This document shows positions 29,610 to 37,852 of a DNA stretch of 64,000 nt, one piece after another. Location of the stretch: positions 62,001-126,000 of the forward strand of contig JAFKKH010000025.1 in the NCBI GenBank assembly GCA_017305665.1. The letters run 5' to 3'. This DNA comes from Hyphomicrobiales bacterium. Lineage in GTDB: Bacteria; Pseudomonadota; Alphaproteobacteria; Rhizobiales; Xanthobacteraceae. The notes beneath the pieces were generated by a model. That model did not search any database. It saw only the letters and a program-made list of their open reading frames with translations, and had not been told where the DNA came from. Each line of letters starts with the position of its first letter. Within the stretch, counting starts at the first letter, position 1. A program made the position numbers and the translations under genes.

Positions 29610-29640
29610 TATTCCGGGGCTCCCTGAGCGCGACCCGGAA
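29610..29640. repeat. Inverted repeat between nusB and thiL
   Basis: ATTCCGGG (29610-29617) and CCCGGAAT (29633-29640) are perfect 8-base complements around a 15-base centre. The ATTCCGGG...CCCGGAAT form is a common intergenic palindrome in Bradyrhizobium-like genomes. Confidence 0.65.
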
Positions 29641-29669
29641 TGACAATACCTGAAATGCTTCCATCATTG

Positions 29670-30152
29670 TTACCGCGTAAATTCATCGGCGCGAAAGCGC
29701 CGTGCGATCTGGTCGAGCACCGCATTGACCATACCGGTCTCGTCCTTCTCGACGAAGGCGTGCGCCACATCGACGTATTCCGACACCACGACCCGCGCCG
29801 GGATATCCTTGCGGCGCTCTAGTTCGTAAGCCCCCGCTCGCAGCACCGCACGCAGAATCGCATCGATCCGTTTCAACGGCCAGCCCTGCGAGAGCGCTTC
29901 ATCGATCAGCGGATCGAGCCGGACCTGATCGCGAACCACGCCGGCCACCACGTCGCGGAAGAAGGCGGCTTCAGCCGGCAAATACTTGTCGCCCTCGACC
30001 TCGCCGCCGAGCCAGTGACTTTCAAACTCCGCGAAGATATCGTTGATCCCCGCGCCGCCGATATCCATCTGATACAGCGCCTGTACCGCGGCGAGCCGCG
30101 CCGCGCCGCGTTTGTTGGCCTTCCTGTCGACGCTCTGTTTGATATCCGCCAT
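29670..30152 (-). CDS. nusB: Transcription antitermination factor NusB
   Basis: NusB binds boxA RNA with NusE (S10) in rRNA antitermination complexes. 160 aa, all-helical; the N-terminal KRGAARLAAVQALYQMDIGG and the C-terminal SEYVDVAHAFVEKDETGMVN are the family signatures. It lies 6 bases after ribH, a linkage found across bacteria. Confidence 0.96.
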   Translation of the reverse strand: MADIKQSVDRKANKRGAARLAAVQALYQMDIGGAGINDIFAEFESHWLGGEVEGDKYLPAEAAFFRDVVAGVVRDQVRLDPLIDEALSQGWPLKRIDAILRAVLRAGAYELERRKDIPARVVVSEYVDVAHAFVEKDETGMVNAVLDQIARRFRADEFTR

Positions 30153-30158
30153 CGCGTC

Positions 30159-30650
30159 TTAAACCTTCGCCAGCCGGCGCTTAATCCGCAGCATCGCCAG
30201 CGCCGCCCGCGCCGCGTCACCGCCCTTGTTCAATTCGTCGGCTTTTGCCCGCGCCCAGGCCTGCGCATCGGTGTTGACGGTCAGGATGCCGTTACCGAGG
30301 GGAATGCGCCGATCGATGGAAAGGTCCATCAGGCCGCGGGAGGATTCCATCGACACGATCTCGAAATGAAAGGTCTCGCCGCGCACCACGCAGCCGAGCG
30401 CGATGGCGGCATCGTATGGCTTGCCGTTCCGTTCGGCCGCATCGAGCGCAATCGCGATGGCCGCCGGGATCTCCAGCGCGCCGGGAACAGTGATGACATC
30501 GTGGCTGACGCCGACCTGCTTCAGTTCGGCGACCGCACCCTGCAACAGCGCATCCTGGATGTCGTCATAGAACCGCGCCTCGACGATCAGAGCGCGAGCG
30601 CCTGAAATGTCGGTCTGATCCTTGAGTGCTGCACGCCGTGCGTCTGCCAT
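30159..30650 (-). CDS. ribH: 6,7-dimethyl-8-ribityllumazine synthase
   Basis: Penultimate enzyme of riboflavin synthesis, condensing 3,4-dihydroxy-2-butanone 4-phosphate with the ribitylamino-uracil. 163 aa. [10 protein letters not shown] and [19 protein letters not shown] form the conserved active-site blocks, and [19 protein letters not shown] the C-terminal one. It is 148 bases downstream of ribE, the gap containing a palindromic repeat, and just upstream of nusB. Confidence 0.96.
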   Translation of the reverse strand: MADARRAALKDQTDISGARALIVEARFYDDIQDALLQGAVAELKQVGVSHDVITVPGALEIPAAIAIALDAAERNGKPYDAAIALGCVVRGETFHFEIVSMESSRGLMDLSIDRRIPLGNGILTVNTDAQAWARAKADELNKGGDAARAALAMLRIKRRLAKV

Positions 30651-30768
30651 TTAGCTGCCAATTGTAAAATAGTTGCGAGTTGTGTTGCTTTTAGGCGTAG
30701 CGGCGTTCGAAGCCAAGCGCGGAGTCGCAACAAATGGCCGTCATTCCTGGGTACGCGCCATTGGAGCC

Positions 30769-30808
30769 GTCATCCTTCGAGACGCGCGACGGCACACCTC
30801 AGGATGAC
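30769..30808. repeat. Palindromic intergenic repeat, copy C, overlapping the ribE stop
   Basis: GTCATCCTTCGAG at 30769 and CTCAGGATGAC ending at 30808 match copy A at 1231-1272, including the flanking GCT. The right arm runs into ribE: the ribE stop codon (30801-30799) and its last serine codons are read from the repeat. Confidence 0.8.
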
Positions 30809-31416
30809 GCTCCCATTTCAGACAGCCGCGCTGCGTAGCGCGCCATCAGGTCGACCTCGATGTTGACCTCGCTACCGGCGCGCCACTCACTTAGCGTCGT
30901 CACGCTCAGCGTGTGCGGAATGATCAGCACCGAGAATGCCACGTCCTGAACGGTGTTCACCGTGAGTGACACGCCGTCCAGCGTCACCGATCCCTTGGGC
31001 GCAGTGAACCGCGCGAGCTCCCGTGTGGTGCGCAGCTCGAAACGTGCCATATCGGGCAGATCGTCGCGCATAACGATAGTGGCGATGCCATCGGCATGCC
31101 CGGCGACGATGTGCCCGCCGAGTTCATCGCCGATCTTCAGCGCGCGTTCGAGGTTGAGCCGCGTCCCCGCCCCCCAATGCCTGGCCGTGGTCATGCCTAG
31201 CGTCTCGGCCGCGGCATCGACATCGAACCAGGTCCGCCCACCGGCGACGCCCGACGCCACCACGGTCAGGCAGACGCCGTTGCAGGCGATCGACGCACCG
31301 TCGGCGATGGTCTTTTGATCGTAGCGGCAGAGGATGCGGAGCCGATGCAATTGGCCCTGCGCGGTCGGCTTGACGCTTTCGATTTCGCCGACGTCGGTAA
31401 CAATACCTGTGAACAT
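30799..31416 (-). CDS. ribE: Riboflavin synthase, alpha subunit
   Basis: Dismutates two lumazine molecules to riboflavin. 205 aa, two duplicated barrel domains: the N-terminal MFTGIVTDVGEIESV and SIACNGVCLTVVA, then in the second half IVAGHADGIATIV and KGSVTLDGVSLTVNTV. It overlaps ribD by one base (TAATG arrangement), implying coupled translation. The final residues GASS and the stop codon come from a palindromic repeat that has inserted at the gene's end. Confidence 0.96.
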   Translation of the reverse strand: MFTGIVTDVGEIESVKPTAQGQLHRLRILCRYDQKTIADGASIACNGVCLTVVASGVAGGRTWFDVDAAAETLGMTTARHWGAGTRLNLERALKIGDELGGHIVAGHADGIATIVMRDDLPDMARFELRTTRELARFTAPKGSVTLDGVSLTVNTVQDVAFSVLIIPHTLSVTTLSEWRAGSEVNIEVDLMARYAARLSEMGASS

Positions 31417-32567
31417 TAAGCTCGCCCGTAGATGGTCAGAACGTCATTCTGCAGCGTCTCGCTAGCACGAACCTTGAAGCGCGGCGAGCCGGTGATGGAC
31501 GAGAGTGGCAATGCATCCAGCGCAGGAATGCCGTCATCGCCGATCTGCTCCGGACCGCGCAGCAGCCAGACCTCATCGACAAGGTCGGCCGCGACGAACG
31601 ACGCCGCGACGTGCGCGCCGCCCTCGACCATCAGACGAGTAACGCCCTTCTCCGACAGGGCATGAAGCACCGCATTAAGATCGAGCCCGCCACCCGTCTT
31701 CGCCGCATCCGTTCGAAGCACCTGCGCACCGGCCGCGCCGAGCTTCATGGCGGCGGGCGCTTCGGCGATGCTGGAAGTCATGACCCATAACGGAGTTTCG
31801 CGCGCGGAGTGAACCAGTTTGCTGCTGCCGGGAATGCGAAGTGCCCGATCCAATACCACCCGCACCGGCGAGCGCGCTTCCATGCCCGGCAAGCGGCAGT
31901 CGAGCCGCGGATCGTCAGCCAGCACGGTGCCGATCCCGACCAGAATAGCGTCGCATTGCGCGCGCAGCAGATGCACGCGGGCTTTCGCCGCCTCGCCCGT
32001 AATCGCGACCGGCCTGCCGCCGGCCGCGCCGATCTTCTCGTCCGAGGACACCGCGAGCTTGAGAACGACATGCGGGCGCTTGTCCCTGACACGACGGAAA
32101 TGCCCGGCGTGATCATGGGCCGCCTCGGCCGCGCCAAGCCCGACCTCGACCACAATCCCGGCCGCCCGCAGTCGCGCGTGGCCCTGCCCCGCCACCTCGG
32201 GATTGGGGTCCTCGATGGCGGATACCACGCGCACGATCCCAGCCGCAATCACGGCATCGGCGCAGGGTGGCGAGCGTCCGAAATGCGAGCACGGCTCCAG
32301 CGTTACATAAAGCGTCGCGCCACGCGCCGCCCCGCCGGCCCGCCTGAGCGCCTCAACCTCGGCATGCGGACGCCCGCCAGGCTGGGTCCAGCCGCGACCG
32401 ACGATGACGCCGTCCTTGACGATGACGGCGCCAACGGACGGATTGGGCCACGTGCGTCCGAAGCCGCGGCGGCCCAGCGCCAGCGCCAGTTGCATGAACC
32501 GCGCATCGGCGGCCTTGGCCTTTGTAAGCCGCTCCCTGAACTGATCTTCGAGGAGACGAAAGGTCAT
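31416..32567 (-). CDS. ribD: Bifunctional riboflavin deaminase/reductase
   Basis: Catalyses two successive early riboflavin steps, pyrimidine deamination and side-chain reduction. 383 aa. The N-terminal zinc deaminase domain has PHAEVEALRRAGG and EPCSHFGRSPPCADAVI (ligands H, C, C and the catalytic E); the C-terminal NADPH reductase domain includes VLDRALRIPGSSKLV and VEGGAHVAASFVAADLVDE. It follows nrdR by three bases. Confidence 0.96.
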   Translation of the reverse strand: MTFRLLEDQFRERLTKAKAADARFMQLALALGRRGFGRTWPNPSVGAVIVKDGVIVGRGWTQPGGRPHAEVEALRRAGGAARGATLYVTLEPCSHFGRSPPCADAVIAAGIVRVVSAIEDPNPEVAGQGHARLRAAGIVVEVGLGAAEAAHDHAGHFRRVRDKRPHVVLKLAVSSDEKIGAAGGRPVAITGEAAKARVHLLRAQCDAILVGIGTVLADDPRLDCRLPGMEARSPVRVVLDRALRIPGSSKLVHSARETPLWVMTSSIAEAPAAMKLGAAGAQVLRTDAAKTGGGLDLNAVLHALSEKGVTRLMVEGGAHVAASFVAADLVDEVWLLRGPEQIGDDGIPALDALPLSSITGSPRFKVRASETLQNDVLTIYGRA

Positions 32568-32570
32568 CGG

Positions 32571-33053
32571 CTATTTGCGCAGCGGCACCGGCCGCGCATC
32601 GTCCTCGCCGGAGAGCTCGCCGAGCACCGTCTCGAAATCCCTGGCTTCGCGGAAATTGCGATAGACCGACGCGAAACGAACGTAGGCGACGTCGTCGAGT
32701 CGACGCAGATGCTCCATCACGATCTCGCCGATGGTTTCCGACGAAATTTCCGACTCCCCCGCGCTCTCGAGCTCACGGACGATGGCCGATACCGTCTTCT
32801 CGACGCGCTCGGCTTCGACCGGGCGCTTGCGCAGCGAAATCTGCACCGAGCGCATCAGCTTGTCGCGATCGAACGGCACGCGGCGGCCGTTGCGCTTGAT
32901 GACGGTGAGTTCGCGCAACTGCACGCGCTCGAAGGTCGTGAAGCGGAAGTTGCAGGCCATGCAGACGCGCCGCCGCCGGATCACGGCCGAATCTTCCGTC
33001 GGCCGGGAGTCCTTCACCTGGGTATCCAGACTGTTGCAGCTCGGGCAGCGCAT
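32571..33053 (-). CDS. nrdR: Transcriptional repressor NrdR
   Basis: Zinc-ribbon and ATP-cone repressor of ribonucleotide reductase genes. 160 aa. The zinc ribbon is [16 protein letters not shown] with VCMACNFRF (four cysteines); the ATP-cone follows from [20 protein letters not shown]. It is between glyA and ribD on the same strand, the conserved alphaproteobacterial order. Confidence 0.97.
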   Translation of the reverse strand: MRCPSCNSLDTQVKDSRPTEDSAVIRRRRVCMACNFRFTTFERVQLRELTVIKRNGRRVPFDRDKLMRSVQISLRKRPVEAERVEKTVSAIVRELESAGESEISSETIGEIVMEHLRRLDDVAYVRFASVYRNFREARDFETVLGELSGEDDARPVPLRK

Positions 33054-33072
33054 CCGCGTGAGACCTCTACGC

Positions 33073-34374
33073 TTACTGGTAGATCGGGAAGCGGTCGGTG
33101 AGCGCCTTGACGCGCTCCTTGATCGCGGCTTCCACCAACGGCGCCTTGCCGTCGTCGGACTGCGCGATGGCGTTCAGCACTTCCGCAATCATGCCGCCGA
33201 CCTGCTTGAATTCGGCGACGCCGAAACCGCGCGTGGTCGCCGCTGGTGTGCCGAGCCGCAGGCCTGACGTCACGAACGGCTTTTCGGGATCGAACGGAAT
33301 GCCGTTCTTGTTGCAGGTAATGGCGGCGCGTACCAGCGCCTTCTCCGACACGTTGCCTTTCAGCCCCTTCGGCCGCAGGTCCACCAGCATCAGGTGGTTG
33401 TCGGTGCCGCCGGACACGATATCGAAGCCGTGGCCGCGCAGGCTCTCGGCCAGCGCCTTGGCGTTCTCGACAATGTTCTTCGCATAGATCTTGAAGTCGG
33501 GACGCAGCGCCTCGCCGAACGCCACCGCCTTGGCTGCGATCACGTGCATTAGCGGCCCGCCCTGCAGGCCCGGGAAGATCGCCGAGTTGATTTTCTTGGC
33601 GATCGCCTCGTCGTTGGTGAGGATCAGACCGCCGCGCGGGCCGCGCAGCGACTTGTGGGTGGTGGTGGTGGTCACGTGCGCATGGGGCACTGGCGAAGCG
33701 TGGGCGCCGCCCGCGACGAGACCGGCAAAGTGCGCCATGTCCACCAGAAGATAAGCGCCGACACTATCAGCGATCTCGCGGAAACGTTTGAAGTCCCACG
33801 GACGCGAATAGGCCGAGCCGCCGGCGATTATCAGCTTCGGCTTCACCTGCTCCGCCTGCTTCGCCACCGCGTCCATATCGATAAGCTGATCCTCGCGCCG
33901 CACCGTGTAATGCGACGGCTGGAACCACTTGCCGGACATATTGACTGGAGAACCGTGTGTCAGATGTCCGCCGGCGGCGAGATCGAGGCCCATGAAGGTA
34001 TCGCCCGGCTGCAGCAGAGCCAGAAACACCGCCTGGTTCATCTGGCTGCCGGAGTTCGGCTGGACGTTGGCGAACTGCGCGCCGAATAACTTTTTGGCGC
34101 GCTCGATCGCCAGCGTCTCGGCGACGTCGACCCACTCGCAACCGCCGTAGTAGCGCGCCCCGGGATAACCCTCGGCGTACTTGTTGGTCATCACCGAGCC
34201 CTGGGCCTCCAGCACCGCACGGCTGACGATGTTTTCCGAGGCGATCAGCTCGATCTCATGGCGCTGGCGACCGAGTTCGCCCTTGATCGCGTTGGCGATC
34301 TCGGGATCAGCCTCGGCAAGGGTGGCCGTGAAGAAGCTATCGGGCGCAGAAGCGGTTTTGGCAATCGAGCTCAT
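33073..34374 (-). CDS. glyA: Serine hydroxymethyltransferase
   Basis: PLP enzyme converting serine and tetrahydrofolate to glycine and 5,10-methylene-THF, 433 aa. I take the ATG at 34374 ([16 protein letters not shown]); the open frame extends to 34512 but without family sequence. The PLP lysine is in [17 protein letters not shown] and the conserved [15 protein letters not shown] and [15 protein letters not shown] blocks are intact. It is the first gene of the glyA-nrdR-ribD-ribE-ribH-nusB-thiL run. Confidence 0.97.
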   Translation of the reverse strand: MSSIAKTASAPDSFFTATLAEADPEIANAIKGELGRQRHEIELIASENIVSRAVLEAQGSVMTNKYAEGYPGARYYGGCEWVDVAETLAIERAKKLFGAQFANVQPNSGSQMNQAVFLALLQPGDTFMGLDLAAGGHLTHGSPVNMSGKWFQPSHYTVRREDQLIDMDAVAKQAEQVKPKLIIAGGSAYSRPWDFKRFREIADSVGAYLLVDMAHFAGLVAGGAHASPVPHAHVTTTTTHKSLRGPRGGLILTNDEAIAKKINSAIFPGLQGGPLMHVIAAKAVAFGEALRPDFKIYAKNIVENAKALAESLRGHGFDIVSGGTDNHLMLVDLRPKGLKGNVSEKALVRAAITCNKNGIPFDPEKPFVTSGLRLGTPAATTRGFGVAEFKQVGGMIAEVLNAIAQSDDGKAPLVEAAIKERVKALTDRFPIYQ

Positions 34375-34559
34375 GAACGGAATATCCTTGTCGGCGCAAC
34401 CCGTTAGGACGGGTGCGGCGAACGGTTGGGGCGGTTCGAAGCGGCGCGAGCGAGATAGCATATCGGCCCGAAATGGCCAAGGTGTTGCGGCTACGGGTCC
34501 ACATTTGGGCAATATATGGTGGGATAGCCGAGTTTTACGCCCGCTCAGCGGACATCGCT

Positions 34560-34751
34560 CTACTTAGCGAGGTAGCGCCGCACCGCGGCCAGCGACGGCC
34601 CGACATTGGAAATCGCTTCCAGCAGCGTGTCACGGGACACGTTCAGCCGGTTCGCCCAGAGGTCGGTCTGGGCGTCGTTACTGGTATCCACCGCAATCGC
34701 CGGCTTCTGATAGGTGGATACGACTGATGCAACTGTGACGAGCTGGATCAT
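34560..34751 (-). CDS. Small DUF3606-like protein
   Basis: A 63-aa protein. The C-terminal part, [20 protein letters not shown] followed by [14 protein letters not shown], resembles DUF3606, a small helical domain common in rhizobia with unknown function. The N-terminal half is different from the usual DUF3606 opening. It is upstream of glyA on the same strand, 185 bases from the glyA start, and divergent from the MXKDX protein. Confidence 0.7.
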   Translation of the reverse strand: MIQLVTVASVVSTYQKPAIAVDTSNDAQTDLWANRLNVSRDTLLEAISNVGPSLAAVRRYLAK

Positions 34752-34960
34752 GGCGGAAGTCTATCACGCCAGCAGAAACCGGCCATGATGCCTCGCCCGC
34801 AGAGTTAAGATCGGGTTTCCTGTCCCGCCCCATTTCTGTCCAAATCTCACCGTCGCGACAGCAACATACGATATGAAATTTCGGCAAGGTCACTGGTACG
34901 CGGAACACCGATCCGGACATTGCATTATCGCGGCGTCGTTCAACCACCGAGGACACTGCA

Positions 34961-35200
34961 ATGAAGAAAACCATTCTCGCCGTTTGCTGTGCAACGCTGA
35001 TGGGACTCGGAACCGCCGCGGCGCAGACCTCAACCGCACCGGCTCAGGACACCACGTCAAAGAGTACGTCCATGTCCAAGGACGGTATGGCGAAAGGCAA
35101 GATGGCCAAGGCCAAGACGGTGAAGCATAAGACCGTCGGCATGTCGAAGAGCTCGAAGATGAAGAGCAACAGTATGAAAAAGGACAACATGTCGAAGTGA
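34961..35200 (+). CDS. Small secreted MXKDX-repeat-like protein
   Basis: A 79-aa exported protein. The signal peptide (MKKTILAVCCATLMGLGTAAA) is cleaved near residue 21. The mature part is lysine, methionine, serine and threonine-rich with units such as MSKDG, MKKDN and MSK, resembling the pentapeptide MXKDX repeat family of rhizobia and relatives, whose function is unknown. GAGGA precedes the ATG. There is no cysteine or aromatic residue in the mature part. Confidence 0.78.
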   Translation: MKKTILAVCCATLMGLGTAAAQTSTAPAQDTTSKSTSMSKDGMAKGKMAKAKTVKHKTVGMSKSSKMKSNSMKKDNMSK

Positions 35201-35223
35201 ACCACTTCGCATGGATGTCGCAG

Positions 35224-35253
35224 AAGCCGCGTGGCCTGACGGGCGCGCGGCTT
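35224..35253 (+). terminator. Stem-loop after the MXKDX gene
   Basis: AAGCCGCG (35224-35231) and CGCGGCTT (35246-35253) form a perfect 8-bp stem with a 14-base loop, followed by two further T residues. It is placed 24 bases after the stop codon and could be a weak intrinsic terminator. Confidence 0.5.
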
Positions 35254-35388
35254 TTGAATGAATGCTGGCTCCGCATCGCCAGTCACTTTGGCGTGCTGCC
35301 CACGGGATTACCACAATCGTGGTTAGTGTGGTGGCTCAGAAGTTCGCTTGAAACACGAGCATGATGATCGCGTCAAAGAGGCGGCGGC

Positions 35389-35745
35389 ATGCGAGCCTTG
35401 TTTTCCGGCGTTTTGGTGGTTTTGGGATTAGCGCCTTTGGCAGCGCCCCTGCTCGCTCGCGACAACGGGCGCTACGCGAATTCACCGCTGCATGAATGGT
35501 TCGATAGCCTGCGCTCGGCCCGAGGGCCGTGCTGCTCCGACGCCGATGGCACCGCCGTCAGCGGAGCCGACTGGGATTCGAAGGATGGCCACTACCGCGT
35601 GTACCTTGGCGGCGAATGGATCGACGTGCCAGACGAAGCCGTCATCAAAGCGCCGAATCTTGCCGGGCGCACGATGGTATGGCCGATGTACCAGGACGGA
35701 AAACGACCGTTGATCCGCTGCTTCATTCCTGGTCCGATGATCTGA
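35389..35745 (+). CDS. Secreted protein of unknown function
   Basis: A 118-aa protein with a signal peptide (MRALFSGVLVVLGLAPLAAP) ending near residue 23. The mature part begins RDNGRYANSPLHEWFDSLRS and has GPCCSDADG and a later cysteine in PLIRCFIPGPMI, so three cysteines that could form a disulfide in the periplasm. Similar short secreted proteins occur in Bradyrhizobium; no function is known to me. GAGG lies before the ATG. Confidence 0.8.
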   Translation: MRALFSGVLVVLGLAPLAAPLLARDNGRYANSPLHEWFDSLRSARGPCCSDADGTAVSGADWDSKDGHYRVYLGGEWIDVPDEAVIKAPNLAGRTMVWPMYQDGKRPLIRCFIPGPMI

Positions 35746-35780
35746 GGAGACCTATCAGGCACCAGCCTCAGTTCGACTAT

Positions 35781-35990
35781 CTACAGCGTGACCTGGGCGT
35801 GGTTGCATTCCTTGCAGGTAAATTTCACACGTGTCGCGCCCTTTGGCGCCTTTACCTTGTTCTCCGCGCCGCACTTTCCACACTTGGTCACAATGCGGGT
35901 ATCGCCCTGTTTCACGGCAATCCCCTTGCGCTCCATCGCCTCGCGCATCAGCCGTTCGGCCTCCTCGCGCATCGCCTGCTTATCCACCAT
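35781..35990 (-). CDS. Small zinc-ribbon protein
   Basis: A 69-aa protein from the ATG at 35990 (MVDKQAMREEAERLMREAME). An N-terminal charged helix is followed by a four-cysteine zinc ribbon: CGKCGAEN and CKECNHA (about residues 38-66). Such minimal ribbons bind nucleic acid or a protein partner; the role is unknown. A longer frame to 36074 has a less likely basic N-terminus. It is convergent with the secreted protein gene. Confidence 0.78.
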   Translation of the reverse strand: MVDKQAMREEAERLMREAMERKGIAVKQGDTRIVTKCGKCGAENKVKAPKGATRVKFTCKECNHAQVTL

Positions 35991-36145
35991 AATCGCCTGC
36001 CCTACTCGGATTCTGGCTCCTTTTCTAACCTGAAATTGTTGCGGTCGCCATCGCGCCTGCGCATGGGAGGGCAAGACTCTTGCTTCTTGTCGGGTGCAGC
36101 AAGGCGCATCGGAAGCGCGATCTGAAGACCAAAAATCGCCGTGAT

Positions 36146-36224
36146 GGAGCGCCGGAAGACATCGCCACTGAAATCAAGGTGCGCTTCTCCGGCGCTCCGT
36201 CACCCTTCATCGATCGAAGGGTGA
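36146..36224. repeat. Two adjacent inverted repeats
   Basis: GGAGCGCCGGA (36146-36156) pairs perfectly with TCCGGCGCTCC (36188-36198), and immediately after it TCACCCTTC (36200-36208) pairs with GAAGGGTGA (36216-36224) around a 7-base loop. The whole is a compact double hairpin in a 330-base stretch (35991-36320) that otherwise holds no gene I can support. Confidence 0.7.
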
Positions 36225-36320
36225 AAACTCAAAGCACAACCCGGCGCGATCGCACGCGGGACTGCGAACGCTTGGCCGTAGAAATGTAAATCGAAATTCA
36301 GCGTCGCCGTGGACGACGCC

Positions 36321-36542
36321 TCAAAGCCCGGTGTAGCCGGCTTTGACCGGGTCGATGCTGCCATCGAGTTCGCGCAAGTATGTCAGGCCGCAGACCGCGA
36401 GGCGCTGCGGGTCGGTCTCACCGGCCTCGATCAGCATCTTGATGTAATCCGTCACCTTGCTACGCGCTTCCGCGCTCGCCGCAGCACTGCGGTTCAGCAG
36501 AAGATCGTAAGTCATCATAATTCGGTCGATGGCGGCGTCCAT
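36321..36542 (-). CDS. Small conserved-looking protein of unknown function
   Basis: A 73-aa helical protein beginning MDAAIDRIMMTYDLLLNRSA at the ATG at 36542. It has one cysteine (RLAVCGLTYLREL) and ends DPVKAGYTGL. I do not recognise a domain. It follows the 72-aa gene at 36562 by 19 bases, so the two look like one transcript. Codon use matches the surrounding genome, supporting a real gene over a chance frame. Confidence 0.65.
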   Translation of the reverse strand: MDAAIDRIMMTYDLLLNRSAAASAEARSKVTDYIKMLIEAGETDPQRLAVCGLTYLRELDGSIDPVKAGYTGL

Positions 36543-36561
36543 AAACGTCCTCGTGTTGCGG

Positions 36562-36780
36562 TCAGCTGTCGACCTGGAATCGTGCGATCGCCTTGTTGGC
36601 GAGCTTGATGCGGTTTTTCTCGCCGCCGTGAAACATGCGAACGATGATCTCGAGCAACCGGTCATTGGTCGCGATACTGTCGCTGATGACACCACTTCGC
36701 CGCAGGTAATTCGCGGCGATGGCGTAGGCCTCGCCCACGGTCTCGAAATTGATGACCTGCAAATCGCGTTCGACCAGCAT
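36562..36780 (-). CDS. Small conserved-looking protein of unknown function
   Basis: A 72-aa protein from the ATG at 36780, MLVERDLQVINFETVGEAYA, mostly helical with a basic C-terminal half (FHGGEKNRIKLANKAIARF). No transmembrane segment or cysteine. It precedes the 73-aa gene at 36321-36542 in a likely two-gene transcript. Function unknown; an upstream in-frame extension to 36882 seems unlikely. Confidence 0.65.
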   Translation of the reverse strand: MLVERDLQVINFETVGEAYAIAANYLRRSGVISDSIATNDRLLEIIVRMFHGGEKNRIKLANKAIARFQVDS

Positions 36781-36989
36781 GGATTGTCGGTTCTCCGGTG
36801 CGGACCTAGAACGGCGAACGGTGCGAGACGTTCCCACGGCCGGGAACAAAATTTGTGGAACAAACGCAAAGCGCACCGGCACGAGATGAATCGGGCCGAT
36901 GCGCCTGAAGGCAGGAATGTCGTGTCAACGGTATCCAGGAAGACGGGCTGCCGATCTTGCGCCGGCTTGGGCCCTGTCCCGGAGAAAAC

Positions 36990-37505
36990 TCAGAGCCTAT
37001 AGAGAATCTGGTCGGTCCAGAAACGCTCGAGGCGATGCAGCGACTTGTTCAGCGTCGCGAATTCCTCGTTGGAGATGCCGCCGACCTGTTCGACGGTCTT
37101 GACGTGCTTCTGATAGAGCGCATCGACGATGCGGCGGATTTCCTGGCCCTGCGCGGTGAGACGAATGCGAACCGAGCGGCGATCGACACGCGAGCGCTGA
37201 TGATCGAGGAAGCCGAGTTCAACGAGCTTCTTCAGGTTGTAGGAAACGTTGGAGCCGAGATAGTAGCCGCGGGTGCGCAGCTCGCCAGCCGTCAGTTCCT
37301 TGTCGCCGATGTTGTAGAGCAGAAGCGCCTGCACCGAGTTGATGTCGGCGCGGCCGCGGCGATCGAACTCATCCTTGATGACGTCGAGCAGGCGGCGATG
37401 CAGCCGCTCCACCAAGGTCAAGGCTTCAAGGTAGAGCGGCTGGACCGGCGGCTGACCGGCAACCTGTTCGACGGGCTCGTGAGCCTTCGCAACGGCTTTC
37501 ATCAT
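36990..37505 (-). CDS. ldtR: MarR-family transcriptional regulator LdtR
   Basis: A 171-aa winged-helix regulator. The core is SVQALLLYNIGDKELTAGEL, then TRGYYLGSNVSYNLKKLVEL (recognition helix) and a wing with RSRVDRRSVRIRLTAQGQE. It strongly resembles LdtR of Liberibacter and Sinorhizobium, which controls an L,D-transpeptidase gene and stress tolerance. No L,D-transpeptidase gene is adjacent here, so its target would be elsewhere. Confidence 0.88.
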   Translation of the reverse strand: MMKAVAKAHEPVEQVAGQPPVQPLYLEALTLVERLHRRLLDVIKDEFDRRGRADINSVQALLLYNIGDKELTAGELRTRGYYLGSNVSYNLKKLVELGFLDHQRSRVDRRSVRIRLTAQGQEIRRIVDALYQKHVKTVEQVGGISNEEFATLNKSLHRLERFWTDQILYRL

Positions 37506-37852
37506 GACATTCCCCTGTTGTCGTTTTTATCGACTTATTCGACGAAACTTGTGTCCCGCCTGATAGCGAGACCTTAGGGGAGGCGTTTGAAGATCAGCTT
37601 AAATAAGACAATAAAGAGATCATGAATTTAAGACAGTGAATCACGGATTAAGCCCGTCAAACAAGGGCTTTTTGCAACCTTTCATTGACGCTGCGCTGCA
37701 CCTGTTCACGCTTCGTCTGTCCCTCCTGTCGCATTCGGAAACAGCCTCGTTCAAATTCGAAACATTCGGTCAACAGAGATGACCGGAGCGTTAGGGTGAG
37801 CGAATTCTTACCGCGAAAAATTTTCGGAAAATCTTATGGGACACAGACATTT
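37506..37852. other. Gene-free stretch upstream of ldtR
   Basis: 347 bases of lower GC than the flanks, containing the ldtR promoter region. Near the start codon, GTCGTTTTTATCGAC (two 4-base inverted arms) and a further TTCGACGAA are possible operator pieces, but too short to call. I see no gene or RNA here. Confidence 0.4.
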
